From the NCBI GenBank assembly GCA_014529385.2, contig CM043948.1:21511951-21575950 (forward strand): 64,000 bases of DNA, written 5' to 3'. The notes below the pieces were generated by a model that searched no databases, had not been told where the DNA came from, and saw only the letters and a list, made by a program, of their open reading frames with translations. Source of the DNA: Adiantum capillus-veneris. Its lineage: Eukaryota > Streptophyta > Polypodiopsida > Polypodiales > Pteridaceae. Numbering within the stretch: the first letter of the stretch is position 1; every line of letters begins with the position of its first letter. The position numbers and the translations under genes are program-made. Below, in pieces: positions 21,600 to 33,020 of the stretch.

Positions 21600-22554
21600 C
21601 TGTTTGCTTTATTTTGATGCAAGAGGTTCAGAGAGAGGGAAGCCTCTCCTGCTTTATTTTTCAAAGCTTTTGATTTTCAGACTTTGGGACAACTTTTGAA
21701 GATTTTGGGGCTCTGCTTTTAGCATCCCTTTGTAAAATCTTTAAATAAGCAGGTAGGCCTCATAACTCAAGGCATTTGGATTCAGAGTCTGAGTGTGACC
21801 ATCTGCTTGCACTCTTGTACTTTAAACACAGATTAATACAAAAAGAAAAACCGGAAGGGGTGCCAGTCTTTGGGTCCAATATCTCTAGGCACAAAACTCC
21901 ACCGGGCTAGTGTCAAATCATTTGTGAACTGTGACTTGTTTTGAAGTGATCTTTTGTGGTGTCACGGTAGATTCTCAACTTGGAGTGTCCAAGTCTGTTA
22001 CGATTAGATCCTTCTTTACTTTGGTGCATATTATTACAGGTAGTCAATCTTGGTTGAATATGTTGAAAACTTGAATGTGGATCCAGTTACAGGAATGAGT
22101 GTGCTTCAAGTAACCCCTATTCCTTTCTCTTGGGATTGCATAAGAAAAGTCAATTCACTACTACACAAGTTTATTCGGTGGAGGTTTCGGAATTACATTA
22201 TTTCCTAGGAGCCTAAAGATCTAAGCATTCATAGGCGCTTACTGAGTGCTAGTAGACATAAACCCTAAAATATGTGATGATGTGGGAGAGGAGACTTGTG
22301 TGGATCGTATGGCATTGAAAACACAAAATCAAGTTGAGGGCACATCGGGATTAATATGCTCATTGAAAACGTTGAGTCTTTTAAGAGCTTCATGAATATA
22401 GTGTCCCTACAAGAATTATGAATAAAATTTAGTATTTTTATGTTTCTCAGTTTAAAATTGAAGTCTTGTGAAATGGTTTGTCCAATATATAGACAAGAAT
22501 TACTCTCTATGTGGAAGAAAACCAAAAGTATGGAATCTTCATTACATGAGTAGG
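21598..22554. other. No gene recognised
   Basis: I see no domain, repeat or RNA gene in this stretch. Confidence 0.4.
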
Positions 22555-22860
22555 TAGATGCTTTTTCTCAAATAGTATAGATAGATATATTCATTTAATT
22601 TTCTATATGTAGAATTTTGTAGGACATCCCTTCAATTTTCTATGTAGAAAATTTTTATGGACGTCTATCTAATTTTCTATATTTAAACGTTCTGTTGAAA
22701 GCCTCATCTAATTTTCTAGGTACATTGCTTAGGAAATGTTCCATTTTTTCTACATTGCACTTTTTCTAGCGATATGTGAATCAATATAGGAAAGTATATA
22801 TTCTACATTGCACTTTTTCTAGTTATATGTGAATCAATATAGGAAAGTACATATTCTCTT
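22555..22860. repeat. AT-rich repeats including a 53-bp tandem duplication
   Basis: An ATTTTCTATATGTAGAA-like motif recurs four times between 22600 and 22720. Then TTCTACATTGCACTTTTTCT with its following 33 bp is duplicated in tandem (22748 and 22801). Confidence 0.8.
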
Positions 22861-24701
22861 TTTTTAATATATAGGAAAGGTTTCAAAAGTCCTTGTGTCA
22901 TGATGAAGCACGGCTCTGCTTCGCAGCTGCTGACCACATAGTAGGCGGCGCAACTCTTCATCCTTACTATTGGTGTCCGTTCACATCACAACAAGCTTTG
23001 TAAGGACAATATTCTCTATCTAGGTTGGAGGCGGCGCCTAGAGTAGGTAGGCCGGTCAACGTCCTCCATGCATGTGCATGGAAGGGGGTTGTTTGCAGTA
23101 GGTGAATGTCATCACAACATGCCTGCCCAATATTAGGCTGTTGGCCACATTTTTGTCGGAACTCTCTCTCTGCTATCGGAGCTCCTCATTTTGAGTCTAC
23201 ATTTCAACAAACTGTCGAGACCTCTCCATCTGGACCTCTCAAACTTCTCCTACCTCCACAGTCTCTCCTTTCTCTCATTTAAAAGCATGTTGCTTCACAG
23301 TCCCATGACTCACGTCCTGTAATCCTCTCTGCAAATTGAATCCCCTTTGCTAATGAGAGGGCTCATTTACAGCACCATCATGTTCAATTTTGCAAGCGAA
23401 ATACCGTGTATATACAAAGGATAGACCCCATTTACGGCACCACCATGTTCTATCTACCTTTCAATTTCACTGGCGAAATACCTCAAGAGGGTGTACATAT
23501 AAAGGACAGACCCCATTTAACACGGTTTACAAATCATGAGAATAAAATTTTACGCATACCTCAATATACTCATCAAAAGGCCTTAGATTCCATTTTGCTG
23601 GCAAAATTGTAGAATAGGTGACCCTGAGCGTAACTCGGGGAGAAGCGAGACCTTAGCATAACTCTGCATAACTGGGCAGCACATCTAGTTTTGTTGTCAC
23701 AATTCAGCAAAAGGCAAGCCTCACATCTAATTTCACTGGAAAAATCCTAGCTTGAATGTCGATGGTAAGCCTCACATCTAATTTCGCTAGCAAAATTCAT
23801 CAAAATGCCACAAAATTTAACATCGATGGCTAGTCACCAAATCAACATCAATGCCACATTACTTTAGTTTTGTTAGCATACCCTCATTACCATAATCCAT
23901 ACCCTTATTAATGTTGGAGGCATGCCACAAAATCAACATCGATGCTATCGGTGCTGCTATACTTTAATTTTGTTGGGAGACTCTCATTAACATATGCCAA
24001 ACACAATTTTCCCTGGTAGGTCTGTACTCATGTCTTTTTAATGGGCATCTTTCAAGATACCCCACTTTTGTTCAAAGTGAAAATGGATGGCCCTGGTCTA
24101 AGATTAAATTTCTCTGAACATAAAGAAATTTGTAGCTTTCCAAAAGAAGATTGATTGCTATCAACATAAGATGCTAAAACTAGAATTTGAGTTGGTTATG
24201 CAGGCTTTGAAGATGAATCGCTCCATTATTTTTAGAACTTTTTTTGGGAGGGAATTTGTGACAACTTACATGCTGGTTGTCAAAAGGAATAAAGATTAGA
24301 AAATATGGAGGGGTATTTTGGTAATTATACCTATTTTCTTTTGGGGAGATATTTCGGAGATATTTTGGGTCTCTTATTCCTCAGAGAGCATGTAACGTAC
24401 ACCTTGGGCATGGAAGAATGCGACAGATCGAGGGACAGGAGGTCGGTGAGGAGACATCCAGGAAGACGTGGGAGCGGGCGGCGGGGGTTTATGACATGTA
24501 TGATTACAGAGTAAAGAGACAGGGATGAGAGACACGCAGGGGCACAAACAGATGGAGCAAATGAACTACGGAGGCTTTGCGCAGGTCAACGAAATCAATT
24601 GGCAGGCGCAAAATGACATGTGTCAGAGCAATAGGAGATACAACGAGCCAGTAGGTGTTCCACAGAGAGAGAGATGGCGAGCATCGAGGTACGAATGGAG
24701 A
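22861..24701. other. No gene recognised; degenerate local repeats
   Basis: Between about 23340 and 23990, phrases around CACATCTAATTTC(A/G)CT and AAATCAACATC(A/G)ATGC recur irregularly, as in an old retroelement end or minisatellite. From 24240 to 24500 the sequence has a TATTTTGGTAATTATACC-type, promoter-like look, but no gene follows. Confidence 0.4.
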
Positions 24702-24744
24702 CGATTGATGCCTGTGCGCCCTGCAGGTGCACAGGCATCAATCG
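24702..24744. repeat. 43-bp inverted repeat with 16-bp perfect arms
   Basis: The arms CGATTGATGCCTGTGC and GCACAGGCATCAATCG are exact reverse complements around an 11-bp centre (GCCCTGCAGGT) that itself contains CCTGCAGG. The region also has (CT)n at 24869-24892 next to a CG-repeat. Confidence 0.9.
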
Positions 24745-25933
24745 AGATTGTGTGTGTGTGTCCACGTTGCAGCCATGGAGGCGCCAATGTGCATCGTCTG
24801 TCTGTGTCCTCGCTGCAGAATAAAGATGGCGTGCATCAAGAGTAGTAGGAGACAGAGGCAGCGAGTAGGCTCTCTCTCTCTCTCTCTCTCTCACGCGCGC
24901 GCGTCTACTAGGTTGTCTTGAGGACACAACATTCCTGCACTCATTAGATAAATCCATGCCTTCTTGTGGGAAAGGCTGCCATGTGAAAGGCAGATGCAGG
25001 AGACAGACTTGTGTCTGATGCCATGGTGATTGTCTGAGGGCGAACCACCCCATAATAAACTTAAGAGTAATTAAAACCCCTTATAAACTTAAGAATTATA
25101 AAACCCCATTTTTGCTGATTGTCTTCTATTAAGTGAGCACTTGAGCAAGCATAATGTATAACCTAAGCATCTAGTACTCAGCCACTCCAAAAAGTAAGTC
25201 TTGGGTTAATATCTTTTGTTAAGCACTGTGGAATTGATGTTCCTTAGCATTTTGTATAAGGCTCATTGGCTCTATTTTGTTGACAAAATCCATGGTGGTG
25301 TCTTAGAAACTTACGCAATGAGGGAAGATATAAGCTTTTTTTGCTACGTTCACATTTGGCAAGGCTTTGCCAAATAGCAAAAATGTTGCTAAAGGTAGAA
25401 GATACCACTTTTTTACAAGTAGTAATAACTACCCATGTTCACACACATTCATGAGTGATAATTTTTTGTCTATTGTGATCATAAATTATTATGATAACTT
25501 TCTTATTTGTTGCCCACTTATTCATGATAACTCCTGTGTTTATTGTGCCCACTGCTTGAGGCAATGGAGGAAGATGACAGATATATGGTTCCGTCTTGAA
25601 ACATATCTGAATCATCTATTCATAGGAGCTGGTTGGCCATAAAAAGTCATGTAAAATATATGTCCTTGTATGAGGCATGTGTGTAAGATCTTGTTGGTGC
25701 ATGCCTACATAGTGCACGTCATACTTCTTTCTTGAAGGGTCAACCCATAGGAGTTAGAACCAGCTTACAAAATTTGCAACACAACAAGACAATGAGGATG
25801 AAGTAGCATTCTCAAAAAGAAAGATAATAGAACTTACAAATGAAGTTTCTACAAGAATTGCTATTGCTATTTAGGTAGATGTTGGATGTCAAAATACTGC
25901 CATAATTAGACAGAAGAGACCCAAATCACTTGC
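24745..25933. other. No gene recognised
   Basis: Contains (GT)n near 24750 and (CT)n(CG)n at 24869-24903. No coding sequence can be supported. Confidence 0.4.
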
Positions 25934-26305
25934 ATGGCCAACCATGATCTTGACCCACATAGGCCAAAGTTCCAAAGGATCACAATTCCTAACAATGAAT
26001 ACCTTCCTCCTGTGCTACCATTTTTTGTCCTCACAATAATAATAAATAATAGAGCTAGTTGCGAGTCAAACAATGTTGGCAGTACATCATACCAATCATG
26101 GGAGTATGCTTATATGCTATTGGATAATATTCATATATCAAAGGTGTATGTGAGTCAAAAAATGTGCACAATATGTCGAACCAATCTAGAGAGTATAGTC
26201 AGATGTCAAGGATATTTCAATTCCATTAAAGCTAAGTGTAATAAATGCATTGACTCAAAGGGATGTGCAGGCAATCAACAATTTCCAACACCTTCTTTCT
26301 ATTGA
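25934..26305 (+). pseudogene. Unrecognised Cys-rich open frame (123 codons)
   Basis: The frame is open for 123 codons. Its C-terminal half is Cys-rich: CTICRTNLESIVRCQ, then KAKCNKCIDSKGC, which looks like a zinc-binding arrangement. I do not recognise it. Coding-looking but broken sequence continues to about 26640. It ends shortly before the LTR at 26702, so it may be part of the target into which the retrotransposon inserted. Confidence 0.3.
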
Positions 26306-26701
26306 AGAATTATAATATCACAAGATGAAACTGGCATTTGACCGTAGATGATATGGTTTTATGGTGATAGGTTGAGCACAATAGGGAGCCAACAAATAGT
26401 ATACACGGATTGACATCACCTTCACCTACTAAATGGTTGGTGGTCAAAGGAACATCGCTTACTACAGGTGAAATTTCCAGTCTTCAAGGTACATGCAAGA
26501 TTTTTTCTTGATGGCTTCTGGGGAATGGGTGCCATCCGAAGGGACACGCTGAATATTGTACACACAAAAGTTAGGCCCAAGTATAGAGAAGGCAAAAAAA
26601 CTTATTACTAGAAGATTAATCAGCAAGGATATGCAGAGTAGGATTGATTTTGCACAATATGACTTGCTGCATACACATGTTATTTAGCAAAGAGAGTACG
26701 T

Positions 26702-28700
26702 TGTCGAGAAATTTGCGGTCTTGCCAGGAAAGCACCGGGCTTATGGCTGTAAGAGTTTGTGAGAGAACTCAACAAAAACTATATGAAGGAATTAAACCAT
26801 AGATGCCATGAAGACTAGGGTTTGGAAAGAAGTGCAATCAAAGAAGACTCACCCTTTCTCTCTTGCACTCACACACACACAAAGAAAGAACGCAAAAGAG
26901 AATGTCAAAACAATACGAAGATGAAAACATCAAGGCTATGGTCATATCGTATCATGGGTAATATGAAAGGGTTAATGGATGAGTTAATGGCATTCAATCT
27001 TGGCTGACCAAATAGGCTACGAATTGTTCTTTGGAATTGTAGTTTTGTGCTTACCATAATATATATATTTTGTCTAGTGATTGGGATTAATTGTGTGTAC
27101 AAATCCTCTTGGTTCATAGCAAGATAACTACGCTTACATCAAAAGAAAAATTATAGTCTATGAGAGGTAGTATAATGGGATTCGGTGATAGAAGTATTTC
27201 ATTGAGCCTTTCAGGGCCGAAGAGAAACACTATATGTTGTTGAAAGTGTATTTTACGGCTAATCCATACGTTAATTCTAATAGATCGTACAGAGTGAAAG
27301 CGATAGAAATGATCATCATGTGGGTTATTCATCTAGGATAGTATGTGAGAAATGTAGATATGAGAGAAGTGAAGAGATGAGAAGTTTCCCTCCCAAGCCC
27401 TATTCTTGCCCGTAGGCAATAAGGATACTGCGGGGAGAGATGTACCTGTAGCAAAGAGAACCTAGAGAGGATGAATGAATGAGAGAGATAGGTTTGGTTA
27501 AGGAGATGAGATTAGATACATATATATATGTTGGATTAGAGATGAAAATGAAAACAACAAGAAATCAAGAAAACATCAATGTAGAACACATCTTACTTGA
27601 AACCCTTCGGCACCATTATTGATGGAGAGAGAAGAAGAGTGGATAATTCCACTTTGATTGATACGCCAAGTACAACACCTTCTTTGATTAGAGTTGATCC
27701 TCCAAGTATGGCGTACAAGAATGGCTAGTTTTCCTCTAGGAGAAAGTGTAGGCTTGGGCTTATGTTAATGGGGCTAAGTACAATTAGGCATTACTACTCA
27801 CTCCCTCAAGAATTCCTCTCATCAATGGCTTGAATGCTTGAGTTACTTCCAAGGAAGAAGAGGTCCCCTTTTATAGGTGAAGGGAACCCACAAGGGTTTA
27901 CACAAGAAGAGAGGAGCCAGTGTGAACAGGAATTGGAAAAGTTGGAAATGAGCTGTCCCTGCATGATGTGGGCAGACTGGGGTCCAGTATTTTGATCATA
28001 TCTCCTCAACAGTAGCTCCAAATAAAAAAATAAAAATATGGGCAGAAACTTCAGCTCATTAGCTACGATTTTTATTTTAAAATCATTCTCCAATTCGGAT
28101 TGGAACCTTGTGTAAAAAATTCATCAAAATAGGGTCCATTTATGGCAGCAAAAGTCTTCATGTGGTCTCCTTAGCCTTGACTTTCATTTAATTCCCAAGG
28201 ACACCTCATGCCATATGAAAGCATGACATTTCTCATTGACAAAGTTTTGTAACCATGCTTGCAATAATGCATTAAAATAAGTGTATCTTTGAAATCATGC
28301 CACCTAGTGTCCCACTAGGATTTGATTCTCTCCTAGTAGCTATTTAAAAAGAAATATAAGAAAAGTATAAAAAATACATAGAATATATATATATTGGATT
28401 TTACCCTAGATATAGGATCTAGCTAGGGTGTGAGATGATAATGAAATAGTAGAAATAAAGAATCAATGCTTTTTGCCCCAAGTTAAAGAGGCGGAGCTAT
28501 TGACACTTTTCCCATAGTATTTTTTGATGGTAAAGTAAGAATACATTACCCTTGAGATAAATAATAAGATGAGATAGAAAGCTTATTTTTATACTTACAT
28601 ATGCATATGTACATTATAGGAAATATAATTATGTATCTAAAAAGTTACAAGATAACTCTTGTAGCATGTATTCCCACTATGTACATGTCACAGCACGACA
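26702..28700 (-). mobile_element. 3' LTR of the minus-strand Ty3/gypsy element (1999 bp)
   Basis: On the minus strand it runs TGTCGTGCTG...CTCGACA, with 5-bp TGTCG/CGACA ends. It is nearly identical to 34745-36747. By eye I count about eleven substitutions plus a 4-bp insertion in the other copy, so the pair is young. A clear TATA box on the minus strand (CTATAAAAGG, 27867-27876) suggests transcription starts near 27840, so U3 is about 0.85 kb and R-U5 about 1.1 kb. Open frames inside the LTR recur identically in both copies and are not genes. Confidence 0.92.
27867..27876 (-). promoter_or_regulatory. TATA box in the 3' LTR
   Basis: CTATAAAAGG on the minus strand, in the middle of the LTR, fits the core promoter of the element. 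The same sequence is at 35910-35919 in the other LTR. Confidence 0.7.
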
Positions 28701-28717
28701 TCCACCCCCTTTAAACC
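28701..28717 (-). promoter_or_regulatory. Polypurine tract of the full element
   Basis: On the minus strand GGTTTAAAGGGGGTGGA lies directly before the LTR start TGTCGTGC. This is where plus-strand DNA synthesis would be primed. The partial copy has the same tract, with one change, at 36748-36764. Confidence 0.8.
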
Positions 28718-28758
28718 TGCACATCCTCCGGTATGTGCCAAATTATTTCTTTGTAAGA

Positions 28759-31700
28759 TCATCCCTCTTGTACATCTTCCTTGCTTTCATCTTCATTGGA
28801 TGATTCTAGAGCTTCATTTTCACTTTGATCTTCACCTGTGTTTTGCTCTTCTTCCTCATCAGCATTTTCTGGATCATTGTCTCCTCTTCTCTTAAACATT
28901 TTGATCCTTTTTCCTGCAATGGGAATCTTTACTTCTGTGCCATCTAGTTCAGACAAGGTGTAAGTAGCATTTTCATGCACATGTTTTACAACCTATGGTC
29001 CAAACCATCTTTTTGAAAACTTACGCATGACTGTGTGTTGGTTATCAAGGCTACTATCATACACTAAAACCCAGTCACCTTTGTCAATTGCTTTGCTCCT
29101 GAGCCGATGTCGCTTATCAAAGTAGTCCTTGTTTTTCGATCTTGCATTTTTGAGTCGTTCTTTTGCAGCCTCAATGTCTCCAGGTCTTCTCTCTAGTTGC
29201 CTTATGCGCAATGCAAGGAGATCTTCCCTACTATGCCCCTCTTGCCAAGGTAGTACATTCCATGTGGGAATTGTATCCTCAATCGGCATCACTGGCTTTT
29301 GACCATGCATTAGCTCCGCAGGCATGTAGCCAGTTACTGAGCTATGTGTTGTACGATCAGCCCATAAAGCGTATGGTAACAGTTTTGGCCACTCACCAAC
29401 TCTTCCTTCGCAAAACTTGGCCAAAGCTTTGATGATAGGAGGGTGCCCTCTTTCACTCTTTCCATTGCCTTCAGGGTTGTAAGCTGTAGTAACAGAAAGC
29501 TTGATCCCTAATCTAGAAAAGAACTCCCTTGCTTCTTCGGCATCCAGTTCACCTCTGTCTGCAGTGATCTTTCCCACACAACCATAACGGCAAATCACCT
29601 CATCAAGAAGGAATTTGCACACAGCTTCTGTGGTTTTAGCTCTTAATTCTCTTCCTTCAACCTGATTAGTTAGGTCCTCTCGTGCAAGAACCAAGTACCT
29701 CATCTGCCAGAGTCCTAAAGGCATTGTGACTAGATCCACAACCCATTTATAATGCATGGCTAGTGGGTATGTAGGGTGCAATCCATCACGATGTCGGACA
29801 TTTGAATACATTTGACAAGTTACACATGACTCTACAAATTGAGATACATCTTTATACATACCCTTCCACCAGTATTTTTCTTTCAATTTGGAGAAGGTTG
29901 CCCACACACCCCTGTGTCCAGCCCATAAACTCTCATGAAACTCTTGCATGAGCTTTACTTGAGTCTCTTTTTTACATATAACCCTTTGTGGTGTAGCACC
30001 CTTTTGTTTAGGATGCTTCCACAAGTAACCATCCCTCAAAAAGTAACCATATGCTTTCCTGCGTATCCTCTTGAATTCATGTTCAGACCAATCATCCTGT
30101 TTTGTTAGAGTACTCAAGTAGCTTCCAATAAGAAGCCAATCACCTTCATAAAGATCTTCATAAAGCCAATCACCTTCATAAAGATCTTTCAAGAACAATT
30201 CAAGTGGATTAGTCATGTGGACATTGTTACTTTTGACATGAGAGATGGAATAGAACTTTGTGCCCACATCATCTCCCTCATCAATCATATGTGACTCATC
30301 TTCATACCTTGCCCTTGATAGCATATCTGCCACTGTATTGACTTTACCTGCAATGTGCTTAAACTCGGGATTTAAGGACTTAATGTAGGCAATCCACCGC
30401 AACATAGCAATGTCTAGTGTTGAGCAGGTTGTAATCATCCCAAGAAGTGGTAGACAATCTGTTTCTACAACCACACATGCACCAATTAGGTACTCTTTTC
30501 CACTTTTCAAGTCTGTAACCATACCCCATAACTCTCTCTTTATCTGTGGATAGTTTCTTTGGCGAGCACTTAGTACCTTTGCTCCAAATCTTACCACATA
30601 CCTGTGTCCTTCTTTGTCATCTTGCCCTATTGCCCATCCAATCCCTGTAGGACTGGTATCTACTGTCAGAATCACTGGCCTTTGACACTCATAGTCTACC
30701 TTTCTCAAAGTCGTTGCTGATTGGAGTAACTCCTTTAGCTTTTTCATGGATTTTACATGTGCTTCTGTCCATTTAAACTTTTGATTCTTTCTAAGCAGCT
30801 GATAAAGAGGATCAGCTACATGTGTATAATGTGGAATCCAAATAACATAGAAGACACATGCTCCCAGAAACCTTCTAACCTCAGTGATGCTAGTGCATGT
30901 TTCTTTCATTCTTTGGATGGCATCTACCTTTGATGGACAAGGTTTTTTACCATATGGCCCGCACATGTGCCCCACAATGAGCACTGTATTGACACCAAAC
31001 ATAGACTTTTTCCCTGACAATGTAAGATTCACTTCTTCCAACCTAGACAAAATTTTATCACAATCATTTATGTGATTTACCACAAACCTGCGACATCCCT
31101 TGAGATCCAAAGCTTCATCTTTGTCACTTTCTTCACATCCTTTGATAGGCAAATCATCAATGAAAGGCATTGTGATTTGAGGAATAAAGTCACGTAAGAC
31201 CTTATTCATCCCATTCATTATATGTACAACCGAGTTGGTTGCTCCCTGTGGCAAGGTACACATCCTTACCAAACCCAAAGGTGTCCTCATGGTTGTCAAG
31301 TCTCTGCTTTCGATTGCAAGCTGAAATTGATCATACCCTGAGTAGAGATCCCCCATTGAGTAGATTGCTCTCCCTGCAAACGCCTCCACAAATTCATCCA
31401 CAATTGGACCTGTACCTACATTTCTAATTGTCACCTTGTTCACTGGTTGCATATCTTGGATGAAGCGTAGAGAACTATTCTTCTTTGGAACTGTGAACCA
31501 CCTATTTGAGTATGGAGCACAAGAAGGCTCCAAGATTCCCATTTTGATTTTCTCATTCAGTAGCTCTACTAACTTTGGCAAATGAGCCTTTGGAACCGGA
31601 ATAGGCCGCAGATTCCAAGGCACATGAGGTATTGTGAAAATTACCATAGGAGCTACAATATAAGGATCAACACATCCTATCTCATGTGGCTCAAATGCAA

Positions 31701-32340
31701 AAGCCTTACCATGCTTTGAAAGCATTTCTTTGAAGCACTTTGTCTCCTCCTGTGTTAGAAACTCCTTGCAACCAATCTGCAACTCTTGAAAAGACTCCTT
31801 TGTGAAGGTATGCCCGATCTTTTTAGGATTCCGCAAACTTGGTTGTAAAGAAGCCTGTTCAATCTTTTCCCTGTTGTTGGGTGGTAAGGGTGAAGCTACT
31901 GGTTTCACCTTCTTTGCTACACTCTTGTATTTAGTTTTAACATGGACTTCTGGGCCAACTGTTTGGCTTTCTTTAAAGGCTTCTATTACTTGATACATTT
32001 CCATAGAGCAAACTTTCACAACTTCATTTTCAAGATGCACACTAGACCTCATTATAGCATCAAGCTCACCCTTAGTATCTACAAAAGAAACTTGTTCACA
32101 CAAACCCAAAACATTTTCAGTAGGCTTTAGCAACCCACTCTTTTTCATGCCTATTTGTACATTATGCACATATTGCCTCTCATATCTCTTCAAATCTTCA
32201 AGTTTTGTAAAACATACTGATCCATTCCTTGTTACCAAGGAGCTCATCGAGAAAGTTTCACCTATTTTTGGATCAGGCGAGACCCTTTTTCTTTCTGTAC
32301 CATTGCAATCCCGCTTTACAATGGTACTTGGCCAAAACCC
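28759..32340 (-). CDS. pol: Ty3/gypsy pol: reverse transcriptase, RNase H, integrase
   Basis: The long frame from the slippery site down to TAG at 28995-28993 holds all pol enzymes; its first ATG is 32247. Counting from that ATG, reverse transcriptase lies at about 195-400, with DLYSGYDQFQLAIESRD and catalytic MPFIDDLPIKG (Asp 364-365). RNase H lies at about 525-660, with VDTSPTGIGWAIG and VETDCLPLLG. The integrase zinc region is at about 760-810 (FHESLWAGH ... ESCVTCQ). The integrase core is at about 830-980, with WVVDLVTMP, TADRGEL and NPEGNGKSERG supplying D, D and E. The C-terminal acidic tail (28980-28759) is cut off by the TAG; the partial copy has a Tyr codon (TAT) there. A 30-bp in-frame duplication near 30150-30180 is unique to this copy. 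FIDD in place of YVDD, and the wording around it, recall fungal gypsy elements. Confidence 0.93.
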
Positions 32341-33020
32341 ATCATTTCTCTATGATCATGAAACTCTTTGCTTACCTTTGGTAGAGGATGTTCTCTGAGG
32401 TTGTCACGATTTCTTTCATGGTTTACATAGACTGTGAGAAATTGGACAGCTCGTTTACCATCTTTGCTACGTATTCTAGCATATGCTGAACCATCGTCCA
32501 TAACCTTTGTTTCCATTCGAACTCCCACAATGTAGGGTTGTCCAAGGATGAGATGATATGAAGATGTATCCTGTACAAAGAAGTTTTGGTCAATCTTTAC
32601 ATCACCTATTGTCACCTTCACACCTGGACATGCTGCATACAATTCACCGGATGAATTGTTTGCCACTTTTACCATCCAACCATGATCTGTGTCCATTGGC
32701 CATTTGCACTTGTTGTAGAGACTCTTTGACATTATGTTTATTTCTGAACCATGGTCAATCAAGGCAACAAATGGCTCTTCAAGATCACCTACCTTAACCA
32801 AAGTTTCTGTAGTAGCCCTTGCCCAATGACTTCGTGAATAGTAACTCCTAGGAATATCTTCAACTTCTTCATCATCATTTGAGAAATGCACTTGCTTCAC
32901 TCTCCCACTAGATTGGTAGCATCCTACCACATCTCCATCATTCTCCTTATTTTGCAGTTGTATCCCTTGTGTCTTTGAGGTTTCCCCTTCAACCTGTGGA
33001 CGAGAAACTTCAGCAAGGGT
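32316..33020 (-). CDS. Retroelement aspartic protease
   Basis: This frame is in phase with gag and is separated from it only by the TAA at 33023-33021. The coding sense resumes at once (TLAEVSRPQVEG). The protease core reads FVALIDHGSEINIMSKSLY, with the catalytic Asp at 32757-32755 in D-H-G rather than the usual D-T/S-G. The flap and second half follow, with DTSSYHLILGQPYI as the family's ILGxP segment. It would cut the polyprotein in the virus-like particle. The first possible non-ATG start (GTG 32930) is not convincing, so expression by readthrough of the gag stop is the simplest reading. It ends at TAA 32318-32316, inside an overlap with pol. Confidence 0.85.
   Translation of the reverse strand, partial: TLAEVSRPQVEGETSKTQGIQLQNKENDGDVVGCYQSSGRVKQVHFSNDDEEVEDIPRSYYSRSHWARATTETLVKVGDLEEPFVALIDHGSEINIMSKSLYNKCKWPMDTDHGWMVKVANNSSGELYAACPGVKVTIGDVKIDQNFFVQDTSSYHLILGQPYIVGVRMETKVMDDGSAYARIRSKDGKRAVQFLTVYVNHERNRDNLREHPLPKVSKEFHDHREMMGFGQVPL
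32334..32340 (-). promoter_or_regulatory. Slippery heptamer GGGTTTT, candidate -1 frameshift site
   Basis: On the minus strand the protease frame reads ATG GGT TTT GGC, giving the heptamer G GGT TTT (pattern X XXY YYZ) eight codons before the protease stop. The pol frame is exactly -1 relative to protease, is closed by TAG just upstream (near 32355), and is open from here onward. Slippage at this site would fuse protease to pol. Confidence 0.65.

Noticed and set aside
26822-28093. Small frames inside the 2-kb LTR, repeated at 34865-36136
   Set aside because: Identical copies recur only because the LTR is duplicated. They have no domains and lie across promoter and R-U5 sequence.
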